64,000 nucleotides of DNA from positions 103,479-167,478 of the forward strand of contig NZ_BMQP01000017.1 in NCBI RefSeq assembly GCF_014648175.1. The letters run 5' to 3'. This document shows, one piece after another, positions 33,752-41,937 of this stretch. The stretch's first letter is position 1. Each line of letters opens with the position of its first letter. The notes under the pieces are model-generated. The model had not been told where the DNA came from. It searched no databases and saw only the letters and a program-made list of their open reading frames with translations. A program made the translations under genes and the position numbers. Source of the stretch: Planobispora rosea (GTDB lineage: Bacteria > Actinomycetota > Actinomycetes > Streptosporangiales > Streptosporangiaceae).

Positions 33752-34294
33752 TCAGGCCGGGGGGAGGGCCTGCGCGGCACGGTGACGGGCCGCCTTGGCC
33801 ATGTAGTTGTCCGGGGTGCGGGCGAAGGAGGCGCGGTCGTCGTCGGTGAGCTCCCGGACGATCTTCCCGGGGACTCCCGCCACGAGGACTCCGGCGGGGA
33901 TGCGCTTCCCGGGGCCGACCAGGGCTCCCGCGGCGACCAGCGTTCCCGCGCCGATCCGTGCGCCGCCCAGCACGATCGCGCCGATGCCGATGAGGGCCCC
34001 GGTCTCCACGTGCGCCCCGTGCACCATGGCCTTGTGGCCGAGGCTGACCCTCGGCTCCAGTACGGTGGGCTGGCCCGGATCGGCGTGCAGGCAGCACAGG
34101 TCCTGGATGTTGCACTCCTCGCCGACCTCGATGGCCTCGTCGTCGCCCCGCAGGACCGAGCCGTACCAGACGCCGGCGGCGCGGCCGAGCCGTACACGAC
34201 CGACGATCACCGCTCCGGGAGCTACATATGCTTCTGGGTGGATATCAGGGGATGCGTCATCGTCGAGTGAGGCGATATAGGGGGTGCTCGTCAT
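33752..34294 (-). CDS. Gamma carbonic anhydrase family protein
   Basis: A 180-residue left-handed beta-helix protein with hexapeptide repeats (for example GAVIVGRVRLG, GIGAIVLGGARIGAGTLVAAGALV). The three zinc-ligand histidines align: His70 (LHADPG), His87 and His92 (GHKAMVHGAH). It would interconvert CO2 and bicarbonate, but many close homologues (PaaY, CaiE, YrdA) have other or unknown roles, so catalysis is not assured. Upstream of a hypothetical gene on the same strand. Confidence 0.88.
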   Translation of the reverse strand: MTSTPYIASLDDDASPDIHPEAYVAPGAVIVGRVRLGRAAGVWYGSVLRGDDEAIEVGEECNIQDLCCLHADPGQPTVLEPRVSLGHKAMVHGAHVETGALIGIGAIVLGGARIGAGTLVAAGALVGPGKRIPAGVLVAGVPGKIVRELTDDDRASFARTPDNYMAKAARHRAAQALPPA

Positions 34295-34435
34295 GGGATC
34301 GATGTTACGGGGAGTGAGTGTGTCCGGTATTTCCGCAAGGAGGTCGCGCGTTCCGGTTGCGGTCTGGAGTAGATGGCAGCAGAGTCGTTTCCTGACGTCT
34401 CCTTTTCCGCCACACGACCTCTAACGGGCATCGCA

Positions 34436-35521
34436 ATGACAAACCAGCATGAGAGTTTTCCCGACCTGATGCATGAGGACTCGTTTGAGGTCGTCATGCG
34501 TGGCTACAGCCGCCGTCAGGTCCATGACTACATGATCCGGACGCGCAACCAGATCCGCGATCTGGAGGAGAGGGTCGCGCGGGCGATCGACCAGGCGGAG
34601 CAGGGCAGACTGGAGCTCGCCGAGGCGCGGCGTAGACTCTCCGAGGCTCCGCAGGACTACGACGAGCTCGGCCAGCGGCTCAGCCAGATCCTCAAACTGG
34701 CCGAGGAGGAGGCGGCGGCCAAGCGCGAGGTCGCCTCGGCCGAGGCCGGCAAGCTCCGGGAGGAGGCCGCCGCCGACGCCGATCGCATGCTGACCTCCGC
34801 CCGTGAGCGCGCCGAGGGCATCCTGGGCTCCGCCCAGCAGGAGGCAGAGCGCATGCTGACTTCCGCCCGTGAGCGCGCCGAGGGCATCCTGGGCTCCGCC
34901 CAGCAGGAGGCAGAGCGCAGGGTCGGAGAGGCCACCGCCAACGCCGAGCAGATGCTGGCCCAGGCGGGCAACGACGCCGAGGAGAAGCTCAACGCGGCCC
35001 GCACCGAGGCGGACGAGACACTGCGGAGTGCCCGGGCCGAGGCCGAGGCCACGCTGACCTCCGCCCGGGCCGAGGCCGAGGCCACGCTGACCTCCGCCCG
35101 GGCGGAGGCCGAGTCGACCCTGACCTCCGCCCAGCAGCGTGCCGCCGTCCTGGACGAGAGCACGGGCCGGCGGGTCACCTACCTCACCGACACCCACCGC
35201 GAGGTCATGCGCCGTCTCAACGAGATGAGCACGGTCCTCGGTGACCTGATCCAGCGGGAGGACGTCGCCGGCGCCCTGATCGACGAGGACGCGGTCCTGC
35301 CTCCCGCGCCCGCCCAGGCCGCCATCGCCCCGGCCGGGACGGTCGTCCCCCCGGCTCCGCAGCGCTCCCCCGAGGTGGAGGCCGTCCGGGTGATCGTGGA
35401 GGACGACGAGGACGGGGCGGAGACCCCCGCCAGCGGTCACCCCGTCGCGACCGCCGACGACACCGACACGGACCTTGAGCCCGTGCGGCATGACGACGAG
35501 GAGTTCGCCGCCCGCAAGTGA
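34436..35521 (+). CDS. DivIVA-like coiled-coil protein
   Basis: A 361-residue protein that starts with a DivIVA-like lipid-binding motif: SFEVVMRGYSRRQVHDYMIR. From about residue 45 to 270 it is a long coiled coil rich in Ala, Glu, Arg and Gln. This contains a 22-residue unit repeated twice (66-bp tandem) and an 11-residue unit ARAEAEATLTS repeated three times (33-bp tandem). The C-terminal 90 residues are acidic and disordered. It resembles actinobacterial polarity or septation scaffold proteins that mark sites of wall growth. The start is uncertain: ATG at 34436 fits the domain; ATG at 34373 follows GGAG but its reading is less gene-like. Confidence 0.8.
   Translation: MTNQHESFPDLMHEDSFEVVMRGYSRRQVHDYMIRTRNQIRDLEERVARAIDQAEQGRLELAEARRRLSEAPQDYDELGQRLSQILKLAEEEAAAKREVASAEAGKLREEAAADADRMLTSARERAEGILGSAQQEAERMLTSARERAEGILGSAQQEAERRVGEATANAEQMLAQAGNDAEEKLNAARTEADETLRSARAEAEATLTSARAEAEATLTSARAEAESTLTSAQQRAAVLDESTGRRVTYLTDTHREVMRRLNEMSTVLGDLIQREDVAGALIDEDAVLPPAPAQAAIAPAGTVVPPAPQRSPEVEAVRVIVEDDEDGAETPASGHPVATADDTDTDLEPVRHDDEEFAARK
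34785..34916 (+). repeat. 66-bp tandem duplication in the coiled coil
   Basis: Two nearly identical 66-bp copies (34785-34850 and 34851-34916) in frame, adding 22 residues. Confidence 0.9.
35031..35129 (+). repeat. 33-bp tandem triplication in the coiled coil
   Basis: Three copies (35031-35063, 35064-35096, 35097-35129) in frame; the first two are identical. Eleven residues is the period of a coiled-coil hendecad. Confidence 0.85.
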
Positions 35522-35529
35522 GGCCGTGA

Positions 35530-35568
35530 GCGGAAGCCCCCGCCCCCGATAGGGTCAGAGGCTTCCGC
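35530..35568 (+). terminator. Hairpin after the DivIVA-like gene
   Basis: GCGGAAGCC (35530-35538) and GGCTTCCGC (35560-35568) can pair around a 21-base loop, eight bases after the stop. Confidence 0.5.
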
Positions 35569-35627
35569 GATTGGGGGCCCGGCGCCGGAGCCGCATGAGC
35601 GTGGCTGACTCCGGCACCGGGCGGTCG

Positions 35628-35846
35628 TCAAGGGAGCGTGCCGTCGAATCGCTCCCCCTGGTCATGGAGCTGCTCGCGCAGTCCTTCCGGGTCGTCCGCG
35701 TCGATGGTCATCGCGCAGCCCGCCTCGCGCTGCGAGGGAGTGAGCGGGTGATGACGAGTGGCCCACCATCGTCCCGCGTCACTCCGCCAGATCGTCCAGT
35801 CGGGAAACTCCCGGGCTATCTCCGCCAGATGCCGGTCGAAAGACAT
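35628..35846 (-). CDS. Small Trp-rich protein (72 aa), hypothetical
   Basis: A 72-residue protein: FDRHLAEIAREFPDWTIWRS, then GRWWATRH and an acidic C-terminal tail. Small proteins with this W-x-I-W layout recur in Streptosporangiaceae-type genomes, often next to HTH regulators; their role is unknown. ATG at 35846 follows GGAAGGT; a longer start at 35891 lacks a site. The neighbour is a GntR regulator. Confidence 0.55.
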   Translation of the reverse strand: MSFDRHLAEIAREFPDWTIWRSDAGRWWATRHHPLTPSQREAGCAMTIDADDPEGLREQLHDQGERFDGTLP

Positions 35847-35972
35847 CCACGCACCTTCCCCGCGCCCAGGGCCGCCGCTGTGACGTTCCATCTCCGAAGG
35901 TGGGACACATCTCTAGAGAAATCAATGATCGCGAAGGTCAGGTCAACCTATCGGTTGACGAAAGGCCTTGAT

Positions 35973-36725
35973 CTATGCGTCGAAGTCATACTGGAGTACA
36001 TATGAGGCCGAGTCGAGGATCATCTCGTTGACCTCGACGGGGACGCCGTTCGCGGTGTAGGCCGTCCGCATGATCACGAGGACCGGGGTGCCCGCCGGGA
36101 GGTCGAGCAGCACGGTCTCATGGGGGTGAGGCATACGGGCCCGCAGTTCCTCGGTGAAATGGGCCGGAGCGTGTCCGAGGTCGCCCAGCCGCGCGTAGAC
36201 ACCGCCGGGGCCGGTGTCCTCCCGCACGACCGCGGTGCCCTCGACCAGGGCGGCGGGAAAATAGGAGACGGCCAGCTGGACCGGCCGCCCGTCCACCGAG
36301 TAACGCCTGCGCCGCACCCAGACCTGCGCGCTGTCCAGCACGCGGGCGATCTCCTCCTCCGCCTCCTCCCTGTCGATCTGCATCTCGTCCACGGTGTACG
36401 GCCGGCCCCTGGTGTCGGAGTCCCAGATGGCCTGCCCTCGCCCCCACCGTTCCTGGGAGAGCCGCCGGGAACCGTGCCGCCTGAGGGGCCGGAACTGCCG
36501 GACGTAGACTCCCGAGCCGCGTTTGGGTACGGCCAGCCCTTCGTTGATGAGCACGGAGAGCGCCTGCCTGGCCGTCGCACGGGCGATGCCGTGCTGAGCC
36601 ATGAGGGCGTTCTCGCCGGGAAGCCGATCCCCGTCGCGGAACTCGCCGGACAGGATCGCTTCGCGGAGCCCGTCGGCGATGCGCCGGTAGATCGGGGTCT
36701 CGGGAGGTACGGGGGATTGCTGCAC
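35973..36725 (-). CDS. GntR/HutC-family transcriptional regulator
   Basis: A 250-residue GntR protein of the HutC subfamily. Residues about 10-75 are the winged HTH: YRRIADGLREAILSGEFRDG, LPGENALMAQHGIARATARQ and RGSGVYV. Residues about 95-245 are the UTRA ligand domain (YTVDEMQIDREEAEEEIARV, VQLAVSYFP, MRTAYTANGVPVEVNEMIL). It could respond to a small acid or amino acid. The kynurenine-degradation operon begins about 900 bases away beyond VanZ, so it is a candidate regulator; that link is weak. GTG at 36725. Confidence 0.9.
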   Translation of the reverse strand: MQQSPVPPETPIYRRIADGLREAILSGEFRDGDRLPGENALMAQHGIARATARQALSVLINEGLAVPKRGSGVYVRQFRPLRRHGSRRLSQERWGRGQAIWDSDTRGRPYTVDEMQIDREEAEEEIARVLDSAQVWVRRRRYSVDGRPVQLAVSYFPAALVEGTAVVREDTGPGGVYARLGDLGHAPAHFTEELRARMPHPHETVLLDLPAGTPVLVIMRTAYTANGVPVEVNEMILDSASYVLQYDFDA

Positions 36726-36853
36726 GTTTGATCACCCTCTGTCACCAGCCAGGTTTGGCGTCTCCAGAGAACTTGCCCCGCCTTGTCCACGATCGCACAG
36801 ATACAGAGGTTGGTCCCGTGCTTCTTTTGAGCGGATCGTGCCTCTGTGGCGAT

Positions 36854-37417
36854 CTACGAGAGTTTTCTCGGACCGTTACCTTGGAACGATCCCGACCGGT
36901 ATCGGCGGGCCCACCACCGGCGAGTGACGGCGGCCGCGCACACGGCCCCCGCCGTGTTGAGGAGGACGTCGTCCACGGAGCTCACCCGGCCCAGGCCGAG
37001 GCCGTACTGGAGGAGCTCGACGGCGAGCGAGGCACACGCCGCCACGCCCGCCACCGCACCGATCGAGGCGAGGCGCGGCGAGCGGACCGGGAGCATCGCA
37101 CCCAGTGCGGCGAAGACCAGAAGGTTGCCTCCGACCTGCACGAACGCCGCGCCGGGTGACATCAGGACAAGCTGATCGAACAGGTCGGCCAGCGGGATGA
37201 GGTTCACTCCCGAGCCTGTCCCGGGGGTGAGGATCATCCAGATCCAGGGGGCGGTTCCGGTCACGATGGCCACGTCGGCGAGGGCCGTGCGACGGGGCGA
37301 GGGATGACCGGAGCGGGTGCGGAGACGGGCGAGGAGAAAGGCGGCGAGGGCGGCGAGCGGGACGGTCAGAACGGCCGCGGCAACGACGCCTCCCCATGTC
37401 TCCCACGCCTGCCTCAT
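36854..37417 (-). CDS. VanZ-like membrane protein
   Basis: A 187-residue protein with four or five membrane helices and the VanZ pattern: TPGTGSGVNLIPLADLF, GNLLVFAALGAMLPVRSP and VELLQYGLGLGRVSSVDDVLLN. VanZ-like proteins are linked to teicoplanin resistance and general envelope stress, mechanism unclear. The ATG at 37417 is used. It is divergent from the kynurenine operon. Confidence 0.82.
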   Translation of the reverse strand: MRQAWETWGGVVAAAVLTVPLAALAAFLLARLRTRSGHPSPRRTALADVAIVTGTAPWIWMILTPGTGSGVNLIPLADLFDQLVLMSPGAAFVQVGGNLLVFAALGAMLPVRSPRLASIGAVAGVAACASLAVELLQYGLGLGRVSSVDDVLLNTAGAVCAAAVTRRWWARRYRSGSFQGNGPRKLS

Positions 37418-37554
37418 AACGCAATCATCCCGGGCCGGAACCCCCGGATCGACCCGTGTCCCGGGCGTCCCGGGGTACAGGAAGGTGACCTTCAGGCAAG
37501 GTCCTCCCGCGCGATCAAGCCCGCGTTGTTGCCCGGAGGTGACGGGCCGATCTA

Positions 37555-37566
37555 TACCCGTAGGTA
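37555..37566. promoter_or_regulatory. Possible operator before the kyn operon
   Basis: TACC-CGTA-GGTA is an inverted repeat about 40 bases upstream of the first gene. Which regulator would use it is unknown. Confidence 0.3.
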
Positions 37567-37606
37567 AAGGGAGTGCTCCGATTTCCGAGGGTCGCGAGGA
37601 GGAGCC

Positions 37607-39049
37607 GTGTCTGACCAGGTCGCCCACTTCATCGGCGGGGTGCCGGTCGCGGAGGGCGAGGTGTTCGCCGGCCACGACCCGGTGACCGGCCGTGAGGTCC
37701 GCCGGATTCACGAGGCGGACCGTTCCGTCGTCGACCGGGCGGTGGCGGCGGCCCGTTCCGCCCTGCCCGGCTGGTCGGGACTGCCGGTGGCCGAGCGGGC
37801 CGCCTGGATGCGCCGCCTCGCCGACGCGATCGAGGAGCGGTTCGAGGACCTGGTCGCGGCGGAGATCGCGGACACCGGGAAGTCGATCACGCAGACCCGC
37901 ACCCTGGACATTCCCCGCGGCGCGGCCAACTTCCGGTCGTTCGCCGAGATCGCGGCCCAGCGTCCGGAGGACGCCTTCCACCTGACGGACGTGGTGAGCT
38001 ACACCGTGCGCAGGCCGCTGGGCGTGGTCGCGGTCATCGTTCCGTGGAACCTGCCGTTCCTCCTGGCGACCTGGAAGATCGGCCCCGCGCTCGTCGCGGG
38101 CAACACCGTCGTGGTCAAGCCGTCGGAGCACACGCCGGGCTCGATGGCCGTGCTGGCCGGGATCGCCGCCTCGATCGGGCTCCCGCCGGGCGTGCTCAAC
38201 GTCGTCAACGGCTTCGGTCCCGGCTCCACCGGGCAGTTCCTGGTCGAGCATCCGGGGGTGGACGCGGTCACCTTCACCGGCGAGAGCCGTACCGGATCGG
38301 CGATCATGAAGTCGGTGGCGGACCGGGTCAAGCCGGTCTCGTTCGAGCTGGGCGGGAAGAACGCCGGGGTGGTCTTCGCCGACGCCGACCTGGAGGCGGC
38401 GGTGGAGGGCGGTGTGCGGTCGGTGTTCACCAACGGCGGCCAGGTCTGCCTGTGCACCGAGCGGCTCTACGTGGAGCGGCCGGTGTTCGGCGAGTTCGTC
38501 GCCCGGCTGGCCGGGCGGGCACGCGAGCTGACCTTCGGCCGGCCGCGGGACGAGCACACCACGATGATGCCGATGATCTCGGCGGAGCACCGGGACAAGG
38601 TGCTGTCCTACTACGCGCTGGCGAAGGAGGAGGGGGCCGAGATCCACGCGGGCGGCGGGGTCCCGAGCTTCGGCGACGATCGTGACGGCGGCTACTACGT
38701 CGAGCCGACCGTGCTGACCGGCCTGCCGCCCGGCTCCCGGGTGAACCGGGAGGAGATCTTCGGTCCGGTCTGCCACGTCGCGCCGTTCGACTCCGAGGCC
38801 GAGGCGGTCGCCCTGGCCAACGACAGCGAGTACGGCCTGGCCGCGACCGTCTGGACGTCCTCGCTCAGCCGCGCCCACCGGGTCGCCCAGTCACTCCAGG
38901 CGGGCCTGGTCTGGGTCAACACCTGGTACCTGCGGGACCTGCGCACCCCGTTCGGCGGGGTCAAGCTCTCCGGCATCGGCCGTGAGGGCGGCACGCACTC
39001 GCTGGACTTCTATTCCGAACCGACCACAATCACGATCAAACTGGAATAA
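37607..39049 (+). CDS. 2-aminomuconate semialdehyde dehydrogenase (aldehyde dehydrogenase family)
   Basis: A 480-residue NAD-dependent aldehyde dehydrogenase. The Rossmann domain shows VIVPWNLPFLL, FTGESRTGSAIM, the general base Glu247 in FELGGKNAG, and the nucleophile Cys281 in GGQVCLCTER, which is the form seen in AMSDH/2-hydroxymuconic semialdehyde dehydrogenases. In the operon it would oxidise 2-aminomuconate semialdehyde, the decarboxylation product of ACMS, to 2-aminomuconate. GTG at 37607 follows AGGAGGAG. It is the first gene of the operon. Confidence 0.85.
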   Translation: MSDQVAHFIGGVPVAEGEVFAGHDPVTGREVRRIHEADRSVVDRAVAAARSALPGWSGLPVAERAAWMRRLADAIEERFEDLVAAEIADTGKSITQTRTLDIPRGAANFRSFAEIAAQRPEDAFHLTDVVSYTVRRPLGVVAVIVPWNLPFLLATWKIGPALVAGNTVVVKPSEHTPGSMAVLAGIAASIGLPPGVLNVVNGFGPGSTGQFLVEHPGVDAVTFTGESRTGSAIMKSVADRVKPVSFELGGKNAGVVFADADLEAAVEGGVRSVFTNGGQVCLCTERLYVERPVFGEFVARLAGRARELTFGRPRDEHTTMMPMISAEHRDKVLSYYALAKEEGAEIHAGGGVPSFGDDRDGGYYVEPTVLTGLPPGSRVNREEIFGPVCHVAPFDSEAEAVALANDSEYGLAATVWTSSLSRAHRVAQSLQAGLVWVNTWYLRDLRTPFGGVKLSGIGREGGTHSLDFYSEPTTITIKLE

Positions 39050-39074
39050 GGCTGGGATAGGGGAGGGCCGGTAT

Positions 39075-39875
39075 ATGACCGACGAGTGGAGCGATGCCGT
39101 CGACGTGTTCAGCGAGGCGGCCGATCAGTTGCTGGAGGCGGCCAGGAGCGGCAAGCCGTGCCCGCCGGTGCGCGAGATGTTGCCCGGCCGGACCGTGGAG
39201 GCCGGCTACGCCGTACAGGAGATCAACACGCGCCGGGCGCTGGCGGAGGGGCGGAGGCTCGTCGGCCGGAAGATCGGCCTGACGTCGGCGGCGGCCCAGC
39301 GCCAGCTCGGCGTGGACCGGCCCGACTTCGGCATGTTGTTCGCCGACATGGCCTGCCTCGACGGGCTGCCGATACCGACCGGGCGGTTCCTGCAGCCCAA
39401 GGCCGAGGCGGAGGTCGCCCTGGTGCTCGGCGGTGACCTGACCGGCGGGCCGTTCACCGTGGTCGACGTCATCCGGGCCGTGGACTTCGTGCTGCCCGCG
39501 ATCGAGATCGCCGACAGCCGGATCACCGGATGGGACATCACGCTCGTGGACACGATCGCGGACAACGCCTCGGGCGGCGCCTTCGTGCTCGGCGCCACCC
39601 CGACCCCGCTGGCCGGTCTGGACCTCAGGCTGGCCGGGATGACCATGAACCGGCGCGGTCAGGAGGTCTCCAGCGGCGCGGGCGCGGCCTGCCTCGGGAA
39701 TCCGCTGAACGCCGCGGTCTGGCTGGCGAACGCGCTGGACGGTACGGGTTTCCCGCTGCGGGCCGGTGACATCGTGCTGACCGGAGCCCTCGGGCCGGTG
39801 GTGGACGTCGAGCCGGGCGACGTGTTCGAGGCCCACTTCGACGGCATCGGCTCGGTCCGGGCGGTCTTCGAGTGA
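39075..39875 (+). CDS. 4-oxalocrotonate decarboxylase or related FAH-family enzyme
   Basis: A 266-residue member of the hydratase/decarboxylase branch of the fumarylacetoacetase superfamily. Conserved pieces: YAVQEINTRRAL, GRKIGLTSAAAQRQLGVDRPDFG, the metal site around PKAEAEVALVLGGDL, PAIEIADSRITGW and a C-terminal GALGPVVDVEPGD. In the nba pathway the enzyme after 2-aminomuconate deaminase is 4-oxalocrotonate decarboxylase, which also fits this sequence; a 2-oxopent-4-enoate hydratase is an alternative. GGGAGGG precedes the ATG; spacing to the gene before is 25 bases. Confidence 0.8.
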   Translation: MTDEWSDAVDVFSEAADQLLEAARSGKPCPPVREMLPGRTVEAGYAVQEINTRRALAEGRRLVGRKIGLTSAAAQRQLGVDRPDFGMLFADMACLDGLPIPTGRFLQPKAEAEVALVLGGDLTGGPFTVVDVIRAVDFVLPAIEIADSRITGWDITLVDTIADNASGGAFVLGATPTPLAGLDLRLAGMTMNRRGQEVSSGAGAACLGNPLNAAVWLANALDGTGFPLRAGDIVLTGALGPVVDVEPGDVFEAHFDGIGSVRAVFE

Positions 39876-39898
39876 GCTCCGGGGAGCGGTGAGCGAGG

Positions 39899-40336
39899 GT
39901 GAGGATCGGGGAGGACGGGATCGTCGTCCGGGGCAAGGCCGTCCCGCGCGGGCGCTTCCCGCACGCCAGACGGGCCGGGGACTTCATCTATGTCTCCGGC
40001 ACCAGCGCCCGCCGTCCGGACAACACGATCGCCGGGGCGGAGGCCGACGCGTTCGGTACGGTCACGCTGGACATCGCCGCGCAGACGCGGGCCGTGATCG
40101 AGAACATCGGGGACATCCTCAAGGCCGCCGGGGCCGACCTGAGCGACCTCGTCCAGATCACCACCTATCTGGTCAACATGAATGACTTCGGGGGGTACAA
40201 CCAGGTCTACGCCGAGTACTTCGACGAGACCGGTCCCGCGCGCACCACCGTGGCCGTGCACCAGCTGCCCCACCCGCATCTGCTCATCGAGATGCAGGCC
40301 GTCGCCTACCGCCCTCCCCGAGAGGACCGCCCATGA
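39899..40336 (+). CDS. RidA-family 2-aminomuconate deaminase
   Basis: A 145-residue RidA/YjgF protein. Markers: FIYVSGTSARRPDN, QTRAVIENIGDILKAAGADL, DLVQITTYLVNMNDF, ARTTVAVHQLPHPHLLIEM. Its length and place in the operon fit 2-aminomuconate deaminase (AmnD/NbaF), which converts 2-aminomuconate to 4-oxalocrotonate and ammonia. The last four bases overlap the start of the next gene (ATGA). GTG at 39899 is used; a GTG nine bases earlier is possible. Confidence 0.82.
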   Translation: MRIGEDGIVVRGKAVPRGRFPHARRAGDFIYVSGTSARRPDNTIAGAEADAFGTVTLDIAAQTRAVIENIGDILKAAGADLSDLVQITTYLVNMNDFGGYNQVYAEYFDETGPARTTVAVHQLPHPHLLIEMQAVAYRPPREDRP

Positions 40337-40848
40337 TCCCCCCCATCGACTTCGCCGCGTGGATCGACGAGCACGCCCACCTGCTCAGGCCCCCGGTGGC
40401 CAACAAGGTCCTCTTCGAGGAGGCCGGGGACTTCATCGTGATGGTCGTCGGCGGGCCGAACGCGCGCACCGACTTCCACGTCGACCCCTATGAGGAGCTC
40501 TTCTACCAGGTTCGCGGGAACATGCACGTCGACGTCATGACCCCGGACGGGCCGGACACCGTGCACATCCGCGAGGGCCAGATGTGGCTGCTCCCGGCGA
40601 ACGTGCCGCATTCGCCGCAGCGCCCCGAGGAGGGTTCGGTCGGCCTGGTGGTCGAGCGGATCCGGCCGGAGGGCGTGCTGGAGAAGTTCCGCTGGTACTG
40701 CCGGGAGTGCGACGCGGTCGTCCACGAGGTGGAGCTCCAGGTGCGTGACATCGTGGCCGATCTCCCGCCGCTCTTCCAGGCGTTCTACGCCGACGAGAAG
40801 GCCCGCACCTGTGAGAACTGCGGTGCGCTCCACCCGGGCAAGGGATGA
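40333..40848 (+). CDS. nbaC: 3-hydroxyanthranilate 3,4-dioxygenase
   Basis: A 171-residue cupin dioxygenase that opens 3-hydroxyanthranilate to 2-amino-3-carboxymuconate semialdehyde. Fe(II) ligands: His49 (DFHVDPYEE), Glu55 and His93 (NVPHSPQRP). The second metal site of bacterial HAO is present: C123-x2-C126 (YCREC) and C160-x2-C163 (CENCG). Segment FFQVRGNM-like FYQVRGNMHVDVMTPDGP also fits. It overlaps the RidA gene by four bases, and the decarboxylase starts three bases after its stop. Confidence 0.93.
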   Translation: MIPPIDFAAWIDEHAHLLRPPVANKVLFEEAGDFIVMVVGGPNARTDFHVDPYEELFYQVRGNMHVDVMTPDGPDTVHIREGQMWLLPANVPHSPQRPEEGSVGLVVERIRPEGVLEKFRWYCRECDAVVHEVELQVRDIVADLPPLFQAFYADEKARTCENCGALHPGKG

Positions 40849-40851
40849 CGG

Positions 40852-41823
40852 GTGATCGTCGACGTCCACACCCACCACGTCCCCCGGGGCTGGCCGGAGC
40901 TGGGCTGGGCGGGCGCGCCCCGGCTCCGGGTGGACTCCGAGCGGGAGGCGGTGATCCTCCTCGGTGACCGGGAGTTCCGGCGGATCCGGGACGACTGCTG
41001 GAACCCGGCCCGCCGCCTGGAGGCCATGGACGCCGACGGGGTGGACGTGCAGGTCGTCTCACCGACCCCGGTGTTCTTCTCCTACGAGCGCCCGGCGGCG
41101 CAGGCCGTACGGGTCGCGAGGATCTTCAACGATCTGGCCCTGGAGATCTGCGGGGACGAGCGGCTGGTGCCGTTCTGCCAGGTGCCCCTCCAGGACCCGG
41201 ACCTGGCCTGCGCCGAGCTGGACCGGTGCCTGGCCTCCGGCCACGTGGGCGTCGAGATCGGCAACCACGTCGGGGACCGCGACCTCGACGACGCCGGGAT
41301 CGTGCAGTTCCTCCAGCACTGCACCGCCGTGGGGGCGCCCGTCTTCGTCCACCCGTGGGACATGCCGGGCGGTCCCCGGCTGGAGCGCTGGATGGCGCAG
41401 TGGCTGGTCGGCATGCCCGCCGAGACCCACCTGTCGGTGCTGGCGATGATCCTCGGCGGAGTCTTCGACCGGGTGCCGGAGTCGTTGCGGATCTGCTTCG
41501 CGCACGGCGGCGGCTCGTTCGCCTTCTGGCTCGGGCGGTTCGAGAACGCCTGGCACCGCCGGGGCGACCTGGTCGGGGTCTCGGAACTGCCGCCGTCGCA
41601 CTACGTGGAGCGCTTCAGCGTGGACTCGGTGGTGTTCGACGAGCGGGCGCTGCGGCTGCTGGTGGACACGATGGGCGAGGAGCGGGTGATGCTCGGCTCC
41701 GACTTCCCCTACCCGCTCGGGGAGTCGCCCGTCGGGTCGCTGGTGCGGGGCGCGGGGTTCCTGTCCGGTACGGCCCGCGCCAAGCTGCTCGGCGGCAACG
41801 CCGTACGGTTCCTCGGCCGCTGA
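40852..41823 (+). CDS. nbaD: 2-amino-3-carboxymuconate 6-semialdehyde decarboxylase (ACMSD)
   Basis: A 323-residue amidohydrolase-fold decarboxylase. It begins MIVDVHTHHVPRGWP, with the zinc HxH at residues 6 and 8; other markers are VSPTPVFFSYER, VFVHPWDMPGGP (metal His), ICFAHGGGSF and GSDFPYPLGE (metal Asp). It removes CO2 from ACMS and so steers flux to 2-aminomuconate instead of quinolinate. GTG at 40852. The fifth gene of the operon. Confidence 0.92.
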   Translation: MIVDVHTHHVPRGWPELGWAGAPRLRVDSEREAVILLGDREFRRIRDDCWNPARRLEAMDADGVDVQVVSPTPVFFSYERPAAQAVRVARIFNDLALEICGDERLVPFCQVPLQDPDLACAELDRCLASGHVGVEIGNHVGDRDLDDAGIVQFLQHCTAVGAPVFVHPWDMPGGPRLERWMAQWLVGMPAETHLSVLAMILGGVFDRVPESLRICFAHGGGSFAFWLGRFENAWHRRGDLVGVSELPPSHYVERFSVDSVVFDERALRLLVDTMGEERVMLGSDFPYPLGESPVGSLVRGAGFLSGTARAKLLGGNAVRFLGR

Positions 41824-41937
41824 GCGGCGGAGACGGTCCGGCGGCCGGGGTCCGCGTCCCCGGAACCCGCTGTGCTCCGGCCGGTGGGCATGCCCGATGA
41901 TTGAAGGGTCGGTAAGGACCCACTCTGGAGACGACTC

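Noticed and set aside
36854..38878. 674-residue minus-strand frame spanning VanZ and the ALDH region
   Set aside because: Only the VanZ part (from 37417) is real; the rest is antisense to the aldehyde dehydrogenase.
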